Notes under the pieces: model-generated
The model's input: the letters and a program-made list of their open reading frames with translations, nothing else
Databases searched by the model: none
Told to the model about the DNA's origin: nothing
Part shown: piece after piece, positions 14,444 through 21,986 of the stretch
How positions within the stretch are numbered: position 1 is the first letter of the stretch
How the letters are laid out: each line of letters begins with the position of its first letter
Assembly: GCA_024276455.1 (NCBI GenBank)
Contig: JAJRXE010000529.1
Span: 1-21,986, forward strand
Reading direction: 5' to 3'
Length of the DNA stretch: 21,986 nt
Origin: Calditrichota bacterium
GTDB taxonomy: Bacteria; Calditrichota; Calditrichia; RBG-13-44-9
Program-made: the position numbers and the translations under genes

Positions 14444-15916
14444 TTATTCGATGCGGCGGCGTAAACGGGCCACCGGAATTCCCAGCTGCTCCCGATATTT
14501 TGCCACCGTCCGGCGGGCAATTGGGATTCCCTTTTTCTGCAGCAGCTGGGCAATTTTATCGTCACTGTAAGGCTTTTTGGGGTCTTCGGATTCGATGATT
14601 TCCTTCATCTGCTCTTTGATGCGCAGGGTGGAAATTTCCTCGCCATCGGCGGTTTCCATTCCCTCGTTGAAGAAATATTTCAGCTCAAACACGCCGTAAT
14701 CGGTCTGGACGTATTTTCCGTTCACCACCCGGCTCACCGTCGAAATGTCCATCCCGATCTTGTTGGCAACGTCTTTCATAATCATCGGTTTAATGTGTTC
14801 GGGCCCTTTTTCAAAAAAGTCCCGTTGCAGTTCCACAATTGCGTTCATCACTTTCAGCATGGTTAAACGGCGCTGGTGGAGAGCGGAAATAAACCACTTG
14901 GCGCTCTCAATTTTTTTCCGCAAGAACTGGCGGACATCCTTGTCGAGTTTACGCGCCTGGCTCATCAATTTGCGGTAATGGGGACTGATGTGCAATCCCG
15001 GCATATTCCATTCATTCAGCGAAACCACCAGCTCGTCGTCTACCTTTTCCACAATAAAATCCGGGATGATGTAATTTTGCCGGGTGTCCCAGTAACCCTC
15101 CCCGGGTTTAGGATTGAGCTTGTTAATCACTTCCAGGGCTTCTTTAATTTCCTCCAGAGAAACATTCAGCTCATCCGCAATTTTCTCATACCGTTTATTA
15201 ATGAAATCCTCGTAAGCCTCTCGAATAATTCGCAATGCCAATTCTTTATTGCCGTTCAATTCCAGGGTTTCGAGCTGGACTTCCAGGCACTCCTTTAAAT
15301 TGCGGGCCGCAATTCCCACCGGATCGAAGTGCTGAATTTGTTTCAAGATATTTTCCACTTCTTCCGGTTTGCGATTAAATAACTGGGCAATGGATTCCAC
15401 CGTTACCTCCGGATCCAGATACCCATCATCGCGCAGATTGTAAATAATGTACTCGCCAATCCGAAAATCTTCTTCATTCAAGTGCAGCATCCGCAACTGG
15501 GTGAGCAAATGCTCTGCCATGGTTGCCTGATACACTTCCGGCCGTTCGTACTCTTCCTCATTTTTATCACGCGGAATGTGCGTGTCGTACTGTTCTTCGT
15601 CGTTAATTAATTCTTCCCAATTGATGTCGTCTTCAACTTCTTCGTAAATTTCATCTTCTTCGGTTTTGTTATTCTCTTCTAATTGCTCAAACTCTTCTTT
15701 GATTTCCTCCTCTTTTTCCAGATCCTCTTCCAGTTCCTCCTCATCTTCTTGAATCTCTTCCAGTTCCGGGGCTTCTTCTAACACCGGATTGAGTTCCAGT
15801 TCCGTTTTTATTTTCTGTTCCAGGCTAAGCATGGGAAGTTGCAACAACGTGGAAAGCAGAATCTGCTGCGGCGTCAGACGTTGTTCCAGCGCAAGATGTT
15901 GAGTCAGTTTCACCAT
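14444..15916 (-). CDS. rpoN: RNA polymerase sigma-54 factor
   Basis: The 490-residue product is sigma-54, which directs polymerase to -24/-12 promoters and needs an ATP-driven activator to open DNA. Region I (residues 1-45) is typical: LTQHLALEQRLTPQQILLSTLLQLP. Region II (about 45-125) is an unusually long Glu/Asp stretch. The core-binding domain follows (FDPVGIAARNLKECL near 195-209), then the helix-turn-helix MKDVANKIGMDISTVSRVVN, and the diagnostic RpoN box ARRTVAKYRE at 467-476. The ATG at 15916 has AAAGG seven bases ahead. It is transcribed alone from a promoter with a nested operator-like repeat. The -24/-12 promoter at 215-230 is a possible local target. Confidence 0.95.
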   Translation of the reverse strand: MVKLTQHLALEQRLTPQQILLSTLLQLPMLSLEQKIKTELELNPVLEEAPELEEIQEDEEELEEDLEKEEEIKEEFEQLEENNKTEEDEIYEEVEDDINWEELINDEEQYDTHIPRDKNEEEYERPEVYQATMAEHLLTQLRMLHLNEEDFRIGEYIIYNLRDDGYLDPEVTVESIAQLFNRKPEEVENILKQIQHFDPVGIAARNLKECLEVQLETLELNGNKELALRIIREAYEDFINKRYEKIADELNVSLEEIKEALEVINKLNPKPGEGYWDTRQNYIIPDFIVEKVDDELVVSLNEWNMPGLHISPHYRKLMSQARKLDKDVRQFLRKKIESAKWFISALHQRRLTMLKVMNAIVELQRDFFEKGPEHIKPMIMKDVANKIGMDISTVSRVVNGKYVQTDYGVFELKYFFNEGMETADGEEISTLRIKEQMKEIIESEDPKKPYSDDKIAQLLQKKGIPIARRTVAKYREQLGIPVARLRRRIE

Positions 15917-15955
15917 AAAAAAACCTTTTACCTTAATTTACATCCTTGGCATAAT

Positions 15956-15994
15956 TTCTGTAATGAAATTACAGAATTCAGCTTTCTTTGTCAA
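15956..15994 (-). promoter_or_regulatory. rpoN promoter with 9-3-9 inverted repeat over the -10
   Basis: On the minus strand a perfect -35 TTGACA (15989-15994) is followed by TGTAAT (15968-15973, 15-base spacer, five of six) or TAATTT (15966-15971, 17-base spacer, three of six). A perfect inverted repeat, TTCTGTAAT-3-ATTACAGAA (15956-15976), covers either -10. A dimeric regulator bound here would prevent initiation at rpoN. The regulator is unknown. Confidence 0.6.
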
Positions 15995-16174
15995 GTGGAT
16001 TTTAAACCTCTAAGCGCTGAAAAGCAAAAAATACAAGGCATTTCGGAAGATATTGCCCGGTGGAAAACTATGCAAGTCCCGCTGAAAAAAGAGGGTTAAA
16101 AATCAAAAATGAAAATTTATTTTTTCATTTTTCCGAGGGGAAGCAAACGGTCGGGGGAAGAAAGACCCCGGGAG

Positions 16175-16828
16175 TCAACGGGATTTGAGGGAAGGGAGGA
16201 TTTTCTTCAAAAAGCTGATCCGATGCACCGGCGAAGGACCATATTTCAGGATCATTTCGCGGTGAAGCTTCGTCCCATACCCCTTATGCCGATCGAAATG
16301 GTACTGCGGGTATTTCTGGTGCAGTTCCACCATCATTCGGTCACGGGTTACCTTGGCAATAATGGAGGCGGCCGCAATGGTAAACGACAAATCGTCGCCG
16401 TTAATCACCGCCTCTTGTGGGAAAAATTTCTCCGGCAGTTCATATCCGTCAAACAGCACATAATCTGGTTGTACGGCAAGGCGCCCCAGGGCCTGTCGCA
16501 TGGCCCGGAAAGTGGCTTCGCGGATGTTGATTCGGTCGATCACATCGCTTGGAACAATGCCGATTCCAAATGCCAGGGCCGAACGGGTAATCAGCTCGAA
16601 GAGAGCTTCTCGTTGCCGGGCGGAAAGGGTTTTGGAATCGCGAACTTCCGGAATGTACTGAAAGGGCGGAAAAATGACCGCCGCCGCCACCACCGGCCCG
16701 GCTAAAGGACCGCGCCCGGCTTCGTCTACTCCGGCAATGTGTAATTTCCCACTTTGCCAGAGCACATGTTCAATTTGCAAACGGTCGGGAATCGGCTCCG
16801 CCGGATTAACTTTTTCAATTTGAGACAC
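16175..16828 (-). CDS. rnhB: Ribonuclease HII
   Basis: The 217-residue enzyme cuts the RNA strand of RNA-DNA hybrids and removes single ribonucleotides from DNA. The active-site acids are D35 and E36 (GVDEAGRGPLAGPV), D127 (VLFDGYE) and D145 (INGDD), followed by the conserved AAASIIAKVTRD and the C-terminal HKGYGTKLH. I chose the GTG at 16828, which overlaps the TAG of the upstream gene by one base and has GGAG six bases ahead (giving translational coupling); a GTG at 16840 adds four residues but lacks a ribosome site. An N-terminal extension of about 30 residues precedes the catalytic domain. No clear terminator follows, only an AT-rich 11-bp stem at 16105-16132. Confidence 0.93.
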   Translation of the reverse strand: MSQIEKVNPAEPIPDRLQIEHVLWQSGKLHIAGVDEAGRGPLAGPVVAAAVIFPPFQYIPEVRDSKTLSARQREALFELITRSALAFGIGIVPSDVIDRINIREATFRAMRQALGRLAVQPDYVLFDGYELPEKFFPQEAVINGDDLSFTIAAASIIAKVTRDRMMVELHQKYPQYHFDRHKGYGTKLHREMILKYGPSPVHRISFLKKILPSLKSR

Positions 16829-19209
16829 TACAGACTCCACAGGTAAGAGAATTTAAAAAATACAATTCGGTTGGAAGATTTAAGCTGGACGAAAGAACGG
16901 TTTTCCCATTCTTCCGTATAAGCGAGATAAATGGTACTCCCGGGTAAAAAGCGCCAACCGAATAATACGTTGGCACTTAAGCGATCCCACACCCGATATG
17001 TGGGAAGGAAGCGCCACTTTTCATAATCGAATTCCCAGGCACTCAGTGTATCGGCATTGTTGGTGTATTGAACGAAAAAGCGGGAAAAAATATTTTTGGT
17101 AAACAAATAGCGGCCTTTTAAAATGTAAAGCTGAACATCGGTCTGGCCGTAGCGTTCAAGGGGTAATTTCCGGAGATTCTGATCCAGGAACTGGGTTCGT
17201 TTGTATTCAAATTCCAGGAAACCGTTAGAAATCGGTTGAATTCGTACGCCCACATCCAGGCGGCGGTTGTAACCGGTGGTGTGGGTTTGGAAATAATACT
17301 GGGTGTCAAAATTCCACCTCACGAAGGCGGAAAGCGCCTTGCCCTGATCGGTCTGAATTTTCACCATTAAATCCCTGCCAGGATATTCCAGCTGTTGCAT
17401 GGGAGCAGCGGGCGGGAGTCCTCCCAACGAGTCGGGGTAATAGAGGTAATCCGCTTCCACATCGTGGTAAAAGGTGGCCCCTAATTGCAGGTAGGACAAA
17501 TCCTGCAACTGGACAAACAGGATATTCTGGACCCCATACCCTGGTTTTGTTTCGTCGGAGTCTTTTATTAAATTTCCGAAGGTGCTTAAACGGAAAGAAC
17601 GCACCAGCTTTTTATTCAAAAAGGGGTGAATATCGGCGTACATTCCCACCTGATCGCGCCCTTTATTGGGTATTTTTGCGAAAAAACCGGTCCCGTTTAT
17701 GTCGAAATCCGCATCGAAATGCATGGCCTGGATGTTTAAATGGAACAGGCGGTCGTAATGACCGAACTGGCCATAACCGGCCCACCCTTTCCCATTTGGT
17801 TCGTAGCTCACCGGCGAATAATTGGAGGAAAAGGCCACTTGCCCGCTAAAATACTGATATTTGCCCAGAAAAAGATTCCAATCCATGCCGCCGGCATGGT
17901 TATATTTGTAATTGTCCCTATTTCCCAGATCAACCTGGCGGTCGGCAAAGGTAAATCCGATATTGGAGCTGCGTAACACATCGCGCTTAACGCGTACAAT
18001 GTTGAAGATTTCATCCGGCGTTCTGTCGTGCGGATCGCCCAGACCAAAACGTTTCCAGTCGCCCGTAAAGGCATTCAAAACGCCCAGAGTCCAGCCCCCG
18101 ACCTTTCCGGTAAGTTTTGCCCCGGTTTTAATATCGCTCAGCGCACCAATACGCCGGCTATAGAATAACTGGAAGGGGTAAATGTCGAACAGATTTTTAT
18201 TTTCCAGAAAGAAAGGACGCTTCTCGGGATATTGAATCTCCAGACGTTTATCCAGATTTATTTGTTCTTCGTCAATTTCCACCTGACCGAAATCGGGATT
18301 AAGAGTAAAATCTAACGTTAGATTGGAAGTAATGCCATATTTAATATCCAATCCTTCCTGGGATTCCCAGACCGGATTTTCGCTGCCAACCCAGTTTTCT
18401 CGTCCGTTCCGGTAATATTGAATATGAAGTTGATTTCCCGGTCGGATATCTTTGGGGCCAATCAGCACCCCCCCTTTATCCAGACGTACCATGTACTGGT
18501 AATTCTGATCCACCAGCGACCAATAGGACAGCTCGTGATTGGCGTTCCGGACCCGCCAGACATTCAATCCCCAGATCTGGTACTGCAAATTGGAGTTAAA
18601 CCGCAGGGTTTTGAAAGGGATTTCGAATTCCGCTACCCAACCATGCTCATTTTTACGGGCGGCCACTTTAAAGATGCCATCCCAGCTCAAATCTACCACC
18701 CGCCCATTCTCGCTTATTAAGCCATCCCGTTCCACTCCCATGGGATTGGTGGAAAAATAGTAGGCGTTTCGTTGATCGTTGTAGGTGTCGAGGTAAAAAT
18801 TAATATTGTCGTAGGGATCGAAGTCGTGGTCGCGATCGACCAGGCGGACCGGAATATCCTCAGGATGAGAATCGAGCATGATAAACAGGAAATAAATATT
18901 CTGATTGTCGTACATGACGTAAAAATAGGTATCGAAACGGGCTGGTTTACCCTGTTCGGGGCGATTCTGAACAAATCCGTTTTGAGCCGGTGCTTCCAGC
19001 CAGCTCTTGTCGACCCGGCCATCAATTTTCGGGGGCGTTTTGGTGAAAATGGCAATGGCCCGTTTAGCAGGCAAATTCAATTCCCCGGCCTGCAAGCCGC
19101 TGAACAAATACAAAAGAGAAAAAACTAACAACCGATTCGGTTTCAAAAAGAAAAACAAAGGTTGTACTGTTTTTTTAGCTTTCAGCATAAGGTCCAAGGA
19201 TAAAGGCAT
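16828..19209 (-). CDS. CBM9-like / DUF5916 outer-membrane protein
   Basis: The 793-residue product has a cleavable signal peptide (basic N-region, core LLVFSLLYLFSG, likely cut after LQA). Residues about 50-260 form a carbohydrate-binding-family-9-like domain (PPKIDGRVDKSWLEAP, YDNQNIYFLFIMLDSH, DNINFYLDTYNDQRNAYYFSTNPMG is the type of block seen). The rest matches DUF5916: GPKDIRPGNQLH, LTLDFTLNPDFGQVEIDEEQ and YPEKRPFFLENKNLF are characteristic, and alternating aromatic/polar strands to the end suggest a beta-barrel ending in FSYLWSL. Start could be ATG 19209 or ATG 19188; neither has a strong ribosome site. The family is frequent in Bacteroidota and related phyla, with unknown biochemical role. 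It overlaps rnhB, an unlikely functional partner. Confidence 0.82.
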   Translation of the reverse strand: MPLSLDLMLKAKKTVQPLFFFLKPNRLLVFSLLYLFSGLQAGELNLPAKRAIAIFTKTPPKIDGRVDKSWLEAPAQNGFVQNRPEQGKPARFDTYFYVMYDNQNIYFLFIMLDSHPEDIPVRLVDRDHDFDPYDNINFYLDTYNDQRNAYYFSTNPMGVERDGLISENGRVVDLSWDGIFKVAARKNEHGWVAEFEIPFKTLRFNSNLQYQIWGLNVWRVRNANHELSYWSLVDQNYQYMVRLDKGGVLIGPKDIRPGNQLHIQYYRNGRENWVGSENPVWESQEGLDIKYGITSNLTLDFTLNPDFGQVEIDEEQINLDKRLEIQYPEKRPFFLENKNLFDIYPFQLFYSRRIGALSDIKTGAKLTGKVGGWTLGVLNAFTGDWKRFGLGDPHDRTPDEIFNIVRVKRDVLRSSNIGFTFADRQVDLGNRDNYKYNHAGGMDWNLFLGKYQYFSGQVAFSSNYSPVSYEPNGKGWAGYGQFGHYDRLFHLNIQAMHFDADFDINGTGFFAKIPNKGRDQVGMYADIHPFLNKKLVRSFRLSTFGNLIKDSDETKPGYGVQNILFVQLQDLSYLQLGATFYHDVEADYLYYPDSLGGLPPAAPMQQLEYPGRDLMVKIQTDQGKALSAFVRWNFDTQYYFQTHTTGYNRRLDVGVRIQPISNGFLEFEYKRTQFLDQNLRKLPLERYGQTDVQLYILKGRYLFTKNIFSRFFVQYTNNADTLSAWEFDYEKWRFLPTYRVWDRLSANVLFGWRFLPGSTIYLAYTEEWENRSFVQLKSSNRIVFFKFSYLWSL

Positions 19210-19245
19210 CAGAGTTAAAAAACATGTTTACTGCCCGGATGACAG

Positions 19246-19274
19246 ATTTAATACATTAAAATCTTTATCGGCAA
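19246..19274 (-). promoter_or_regulatory. Candidate promoter of the DUF5916 gene
   Basis: On the minus strand TTGCCG (19269-19274) and TTAAAT (19246-19251) are 17 bases apart with four of six matches each. The leader to the ATG at 19209 would be about 30 bases. A 21-base near-palindrome lies about 27 bases upstream of the -35. Confidence 0.35.
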
Positions 19275-19300
19275 TTCCTATTGAATGATTAATATAAAAA

Positions 19301-19321
19301 TTCTGGGAAATTTTTCCAGAA
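19301..19321. repeat. 21-base near-palindrome upstream of the DUF5916 gene
   Basis: TTCTGG (19301-19306) and CCAGAA (19316-19321) are exact complements, and the inner bases are complementary except one pair. The centre is about 37 bases upstream of the candidate -35, a place suited to an activator. It could also act on cas6 transcription, but that promoter is 280 bases away. Confidence 0.4.
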
Positions 19322-19603
19322 AAAAATAAAATTGTAAAAATGAGTTACTTTTTCCTACTTTAAACAAAATAATCGCTAACAGTATTAAATTCCACCTTTT
19401 ATTGATCCTCAGGAAAAATATGAACTTTTCAATTTAGAGAACAAAAAAATTCCTTTCGTGCCAAGCGCTTTTTAGACCCGTACTTTTAATTCTATGAACA
19501 TTTTTTAATTTATTTATTCTTAACCCCCATTAACAGAGCTTTTTCCATTTGAGCTTTAAATACAAATTTTACCATTATTTTAAAATAATTCCGATAATTT
19601 TTC

Positions 19604-19631
19604 TTGACTTTAAATTCGAAAAAAATATATT
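19604..19631 (+). promoter_or_regulatory. Sigma-70 promoter of the cas operon
   Basis: TTGACT (19604-19609, five of six) and TATATT (19626-19631, five of six) are 16 bases apart. Transcription would begin near 19638, about 50 bases before the cas6 TTG. It is the best-scoring plus-strand promoter by eye in the window. Confidence 0.55.
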
Positions 19632-19687
19632 AGTAGTAATCCAGAAACGATTTCACATAGGGAAAAAACAAAAAAGGAATTGGTCCC

Positions 19688-20611
19688 TTGCAAATCCCCT
19701 ATCAAACGTATCGCTTCACGCTCGAATTCGAGCATAAAACCGTTTTGCAAAATTTTCCTCCCTTTTTTCTTCGTTCGGTAATCGGGAAGGAATTGCGCAA
19801 AGTTGCCTGCCTTTTTCCCAACAGCAATTGCACGGAGTGTTCCTTAAATGAGAAATGCGCTTATGCTTTTCTTTTTGAGACACCGCTTCCGAAACAAAAC
19901 CTTATTTTAGCGGGACGAAATCACGCCCCGCACCCCTTCGTGATGGACATGCCTCCCCTGACGGTTCGCCGGGGTAAACAGCTGGAATTTGAACTCATCC
20001 TGATGGGAAAAGGACGAGAATATTTTCCCTATTTTTATTACGCCATTTTAAAAGCCGGTGAAGAGGGACTGTTTTTCCAGAGAATGCCCTACCGGATCGA
20101 AAATGTCTTTGCAAACGGTGAATCAATTATTAAAGACCAGCAGACCATCGTTGCGGTGAACGATCACCATCGCTGGGGCTTAAATAACGATCTCATTTCT
20201 TCCCGGGAACACGCCCTGGTGATTGAATTTGTGACCCCTTTTCGTTACAAAAAGAAAGGGAAATATCAAAATCGGATTAATTACGAAGAACTCATCCAGG
20301 CGATTTATTCCCGAATTTACCTGTTGGCCGGTCTTTACGGCGAGTTAAACGGCGACCTGCCTACCAAACTTCCCCCGCTGCCCTTCGCCAAGAAAGAACG
20401 TTCCACTCTGGTCTGGAAAGACTACCAACGTTATTCGGCCCGGCAAAGAACCGTCATCAGGTTGGGTGGAATCATGGGGACTTTATTCGTGGAAGGGAAA
20501 TTTACCCCCCTGGAGATGTCTTTGCTCCAGGCAGGTCAGATTTTTCACATCGGAAAAAATGCCGGATTTGGCTTAGGAAAAATAGAAGTTAAAGCAACGA
20601 CTCAAATTTAA
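19688..20611 (+). CDS. cas6: CRISPR-associated endoribonuclease Cas6 (RAMP family)
   Basis: The 307-residue product matches the Cas6 branch with a Cys-rich N-terminal part: C41, C48, C51 and C57 (CLFPNSNCTEC, then KCAYAFLFE), probably a zinc site. The C-terminal RAMP half includes VIEFVTPFRYKKKGKYQN and ends with the Gly-rich loop HIGKNAGFGLGKIEV (about 287-301). Cas6 cuts pre-crRNA within repeats to give mature crRNAs; in type III systems it works apart from the effector complex. The start is TTG at 19688, preceded by AAGGAA about nine bases ahead. It opens an operon with cas10, whose TTG starts 17 bases after the cas6 stop. I could not assign the catalytic His by eye. Confidence 0.85.
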   Translation: MQIPYQTYRFTLEFEHKTVLQNFPPFFLRSVIGKELRKVACLFPNSNCTECSLNEKCAYAFLFETPLPKQNLILAGRNHAPHPFVMDMPPLTVRRGKQLEFELILMGKGREYFPYFYYAILKAGEEGLFFQRMPYRIENVFANGESIIKDQQTIVAVNDHHRWGLNNDLISSREHALVIEFVTPFRYKKKGKYQNRINYEELIQAIYSRIYLLAGLYGELNGDLPTKLPPLPFAKKERSTLVWKDYQRYSARQRTVIRLGGIMGTLFVEGKFTPLEMSLLQAGQIFHIGKNAGFGLGKIEVKATTQI

Positions 20612-20627
20612 CGAGAGGAGAACAACC

Positions 20628-21986
20628 TTGGAACACCAAGAAATTCCCCGTCTGGAAGAGGTGGTCCTGGCAGCTTTATTTCACGACATTGGAAAATTCC
20701 TTCAACGGGCTGGAAAAGAGGAGTATAAAACCAATCAGGAAAGCGTTCTCTGCCCCTTTCAGAAATCGGGTGGTTACTATTCTCATCAACACGTACTCTT
20801 TTCGGACGGCTTTTTAAGCACCCGGAAAAATATTTTCCCTCTGGAGATCAATCGCGATCGGTTTATTAACCTGGCGGTTAAACACCATCGTCCAGACAGT
20901 CCTTACGAATGGATGATTGCCATGGCCGATCGACTCTCCTCCGGTAGCGATCGGATGAAGAAAGCCCTCAACGAACAGGACAAAAAATATTTTCAGCAAC
21001 CGTTACAGAGTATCTTCGACAAAATCGCCCTGCAGAAGCCGATCTCCAGCTCATCCCGCCCTCATTTTTATCCCCTCAAAAAACTCGACCCGATTCAGGT
21101 TTTTTCGCAATCCGAACTGGAGCTAAGCAAAGACCAGTACGCCGCTTTCTGGGAAACCTTCGAAAACGACTTCCAGAAATTGCAGAATCTGAGTTACCGG
21201 CATTTTCTACAGGCTGCCGACAGTCTGCTGGAAGTTTACACCTGGTGTATCCCCTCTTCCACCCTGGACGAGCCGGATATTAGCCTGTACGACCACCTTC
21301 GGACCAGCGCCGCTCTGGCCGCCGCTCTGTATCGCTACCATCAGGAAACGGCCACCCAGGATGATCTGCAGGAAGTTACCAACGACCGCCTTAAAAAATT
21401 TCTCTTCGTTTCCGGAGACTTGAGCGGCATTCAGAGCTATCTATTTGATTTGAAATCGACCAAATATAATGCCAAAATGTTGCGGGCGAAATCATTTGAA
21501 TTGCAAGCCTTCTCGGAATTTGCCGCAAATCGTTTATTAGAAAAGTTGAATTTGCCTCCGCAATCCCGGATCATGAACGCTGGCGGACGCTTTTTACTGC
21601 TCCTGCCCAATCTGGAGGGGGTAAAAGAGATCCTGGCCGATTTTCGGGCCGAAATGGAAGCCTACTGCGCCGAACGGTATTTCGGCGAACTCAGTCTGAA
21701 CATCTCGCCGGGTGTGGAAGCCTCCGGTGAAATGCTGCTACAGGAAAATGCCGCCCGCCTTTTCGCCCTGATTGCCCGGGACGTGGCCGAGAGTAAGCAA
21801 AAGAAATTCCAGCTCTACCTGCAAACCCATTCCCCCATTCTGGAAAAAGAATATGAGAAAATTCGCGATAATCAAAGCGTTTGTGAAGCCTGCGAAAAAC
21901 GAGTAAAAATCAACGAAATAACCTGTCGGGTTTGCACCGATCTGATTAGATTCGGAGAACAGATTCCCAAAAGCCGCTTTCTGGCC
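20628..21986 (+). CDS. cas10: Cas10 (Csm1-like) large subunit of a type III effector, cut by right edge
   Basis: The visible 453 residues begin at a TTG (20628) with GAGAGGAG ahead. Residues 15-24 are AALFHDIGKF, giving the HD nuclease pair H19-D20; SHQH (52-55), KHH (85-87) and MADRLSSG (100-107) complete the HD domain pattern. GDLSGIQSYLF at 263-273 is the typical start of the first palm-like domain. A zinc ribbon C419-x2-C422 with C433-x2-C436 follows. In the family a second palm with GGDD makes cyclic oligoadenylate; it would come after the window edge, so its presence is unknown. The HD pair predicts single-stranded DNA cleavage. The LSGIQ motif and HD layout suggest subtype III-A (Csm), but III-B/D cannot be excluded without the following genes. 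Confidence 0.9.
   Translation, partial: MEHQEIPRLEEVVLAALFHDIGKFLQRAGKEEYKTNQESVLCPFQKSGGYYSHQHVLFSDGFLSTRKNIFPLEINRDRFINLAVKHHRPDSPYEWMIAMADRLSSGSDRMKKALNEQDKKYFQQPLQSIFDKIALQKPISSSSRPHFYPLKKLDPIQVFSQSELELSKDQYAAFWETFENDFQKLQNLSYRHFLQAADSLLEVYTWCIPSSTLDEPDISLYDHLRTSAALAAALYRYHQETATQDDLQEVTNDRLKKFLFVSGDLSGIQSYLFDLKSTKYNAKMLRAKSFELQAFSEFAANRLLEKLNLPPQSRIMNAGGRFLLLLPNLEGVKEILADFRAEMEAYCAERYFGELSLNISPGVEASGEMLLQENAARLFALIARDVAESKQKKFQLYLQTHSPILEKEYEKIRDNQSVCEACEKRVKINEITCRVCTDLIRFGEQIPKSRFLA

Larger units (their letters stand above)
19210..19687. other. Divergent AT-rich intergenic region between the DUF5916 gene and cas6; no CRISPR array
   Basis: The region holds a promoter for each flank and a near-palindrome. 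I looked for direct repeats of 25-40 bases with regular spacing and saw none, so the CRISPR array is not here. No leader-like repeat start and no small gene with a ribosome site are visible. Low GC relative to flanking genes is marked throughout. Confidence 0.55.

Noticed and set aside
15945..15962. A sigma-54-like TTGGCATAATTTCTGTA on the plus strand near rpoN
   Set aside because: The -12 block is poor and no plus-strand gene lies downstream; the bases belong to the inverted repeat at the rpoN promoter.
16105..16132. An 11-bp AT-only stem after rnhB as a terminator
   Set aside because: All but two pairs are A-T and the loop and flanks give no clear stem strength; chance in AT-rich DNA is likely.
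16109..16705. A 198-codon plus-strand frame opposite rnhB
   Set aside because: It is antisense to a fully conserved RNase HII and has no ribosome site or family features.
19457..19465. A perfect -24 block (CTTGGCACG, minus strand) ahead of the DUF5916 gene
   Set aside because: The matching -12 position reads GAATT instead of TTGCW, so it is probably not a sigma-54 promoter.
19210..19687. A CRISPR array or leader beside cas6
   Set aside because: No direct repeats with regular spacing are visible in this gap or elsewhere in the window.

Overview
The window reads as a chromosomal stretch of a Gram-negative bacterium. It carries a lipobox lipoprotein, a predicted outer-membrane DUF5916 protein, sigma-54 (rpoN), hslV/hslU and an O-antigen-type flippase. 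Many genes start at GTG or TTG, and intergenic DNA is much more AT-rich than coding DNA. The CBM9/DUF5916 protein together with these core genes fits the FCB side of the tree, with Calditrichota-like lineages the best guess. That placement is inference from gene content; no marker gene here settles it.

Layout. (1) 1-2510, minus strand: a signalling cluster of a receiver-like protein lacking the phospho-acceptor Asp, a FapA-like DUF342 protein, a 480-bp gap rich in inverted repeats, and the first 25 codons of a CheA/Hpt-like protein. A good -24/-12 (sigma-54 type) promoter lies ahead of the CheA-like gene. (2) 2824-7271, plus strand: a nucleoside-salvage group with an MTA/SAH/5'-deoxyadenosine deaminase-type amidohydrolase, a TPR lipoprotein, adenosine deaminase, then a YbdK/GCS2-type carboxylate-amine ligase behind its own promoter. 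(3) 7304-8153: a single-domain response regulator on minus, a 67-residue helical protein on plus with an operator-like palindrome over its -35, and a long hairpin terminator. (4) 8186-14083, minus strand, read right to left: hslV, hslU, argF, a FemAB-like acyltransferase broken by one missing base, a polysaccharide flippase, and a low-molecular-weight phosphatase/ArsC-fold protein whose catalytic Cys is Ser. (5) 14444-19209, minus strand: a DUF5916 outer-membrane protein overlapping rnhB, and rpoN behind a promoter whose -10 sits inside a perfect 9-3-9 inverted repeat. (6) 19688 to the right edge, plus strand: the start of a type III CRISPR-Cas operon, cas6 followed by cas10 (csm1-like), cut by the window end before the GGDD palm. 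No CRISPR array or cas1/cas2 lies inside the window.

How the parts may work together. RpoN encoded here could serve the -24/-12 promoter of the CheA-like gene. The two deaminases would both feed inosine-type products from adenosine, SAH, MTA or 5'-deoxyadenosine into purine salvage. HslVU is a complete two-component protease. FemAB-like protein and flippase are co-directional and probably belong to envelope polysaccharide synthesis. The most interesting points are the Ser-for-Cys phosphatase, the phospho-dead receiver paired with a FapA-like protein, the repressor-like sites at rpoN and at the 67-aa gene, and the type III locus that begins here.
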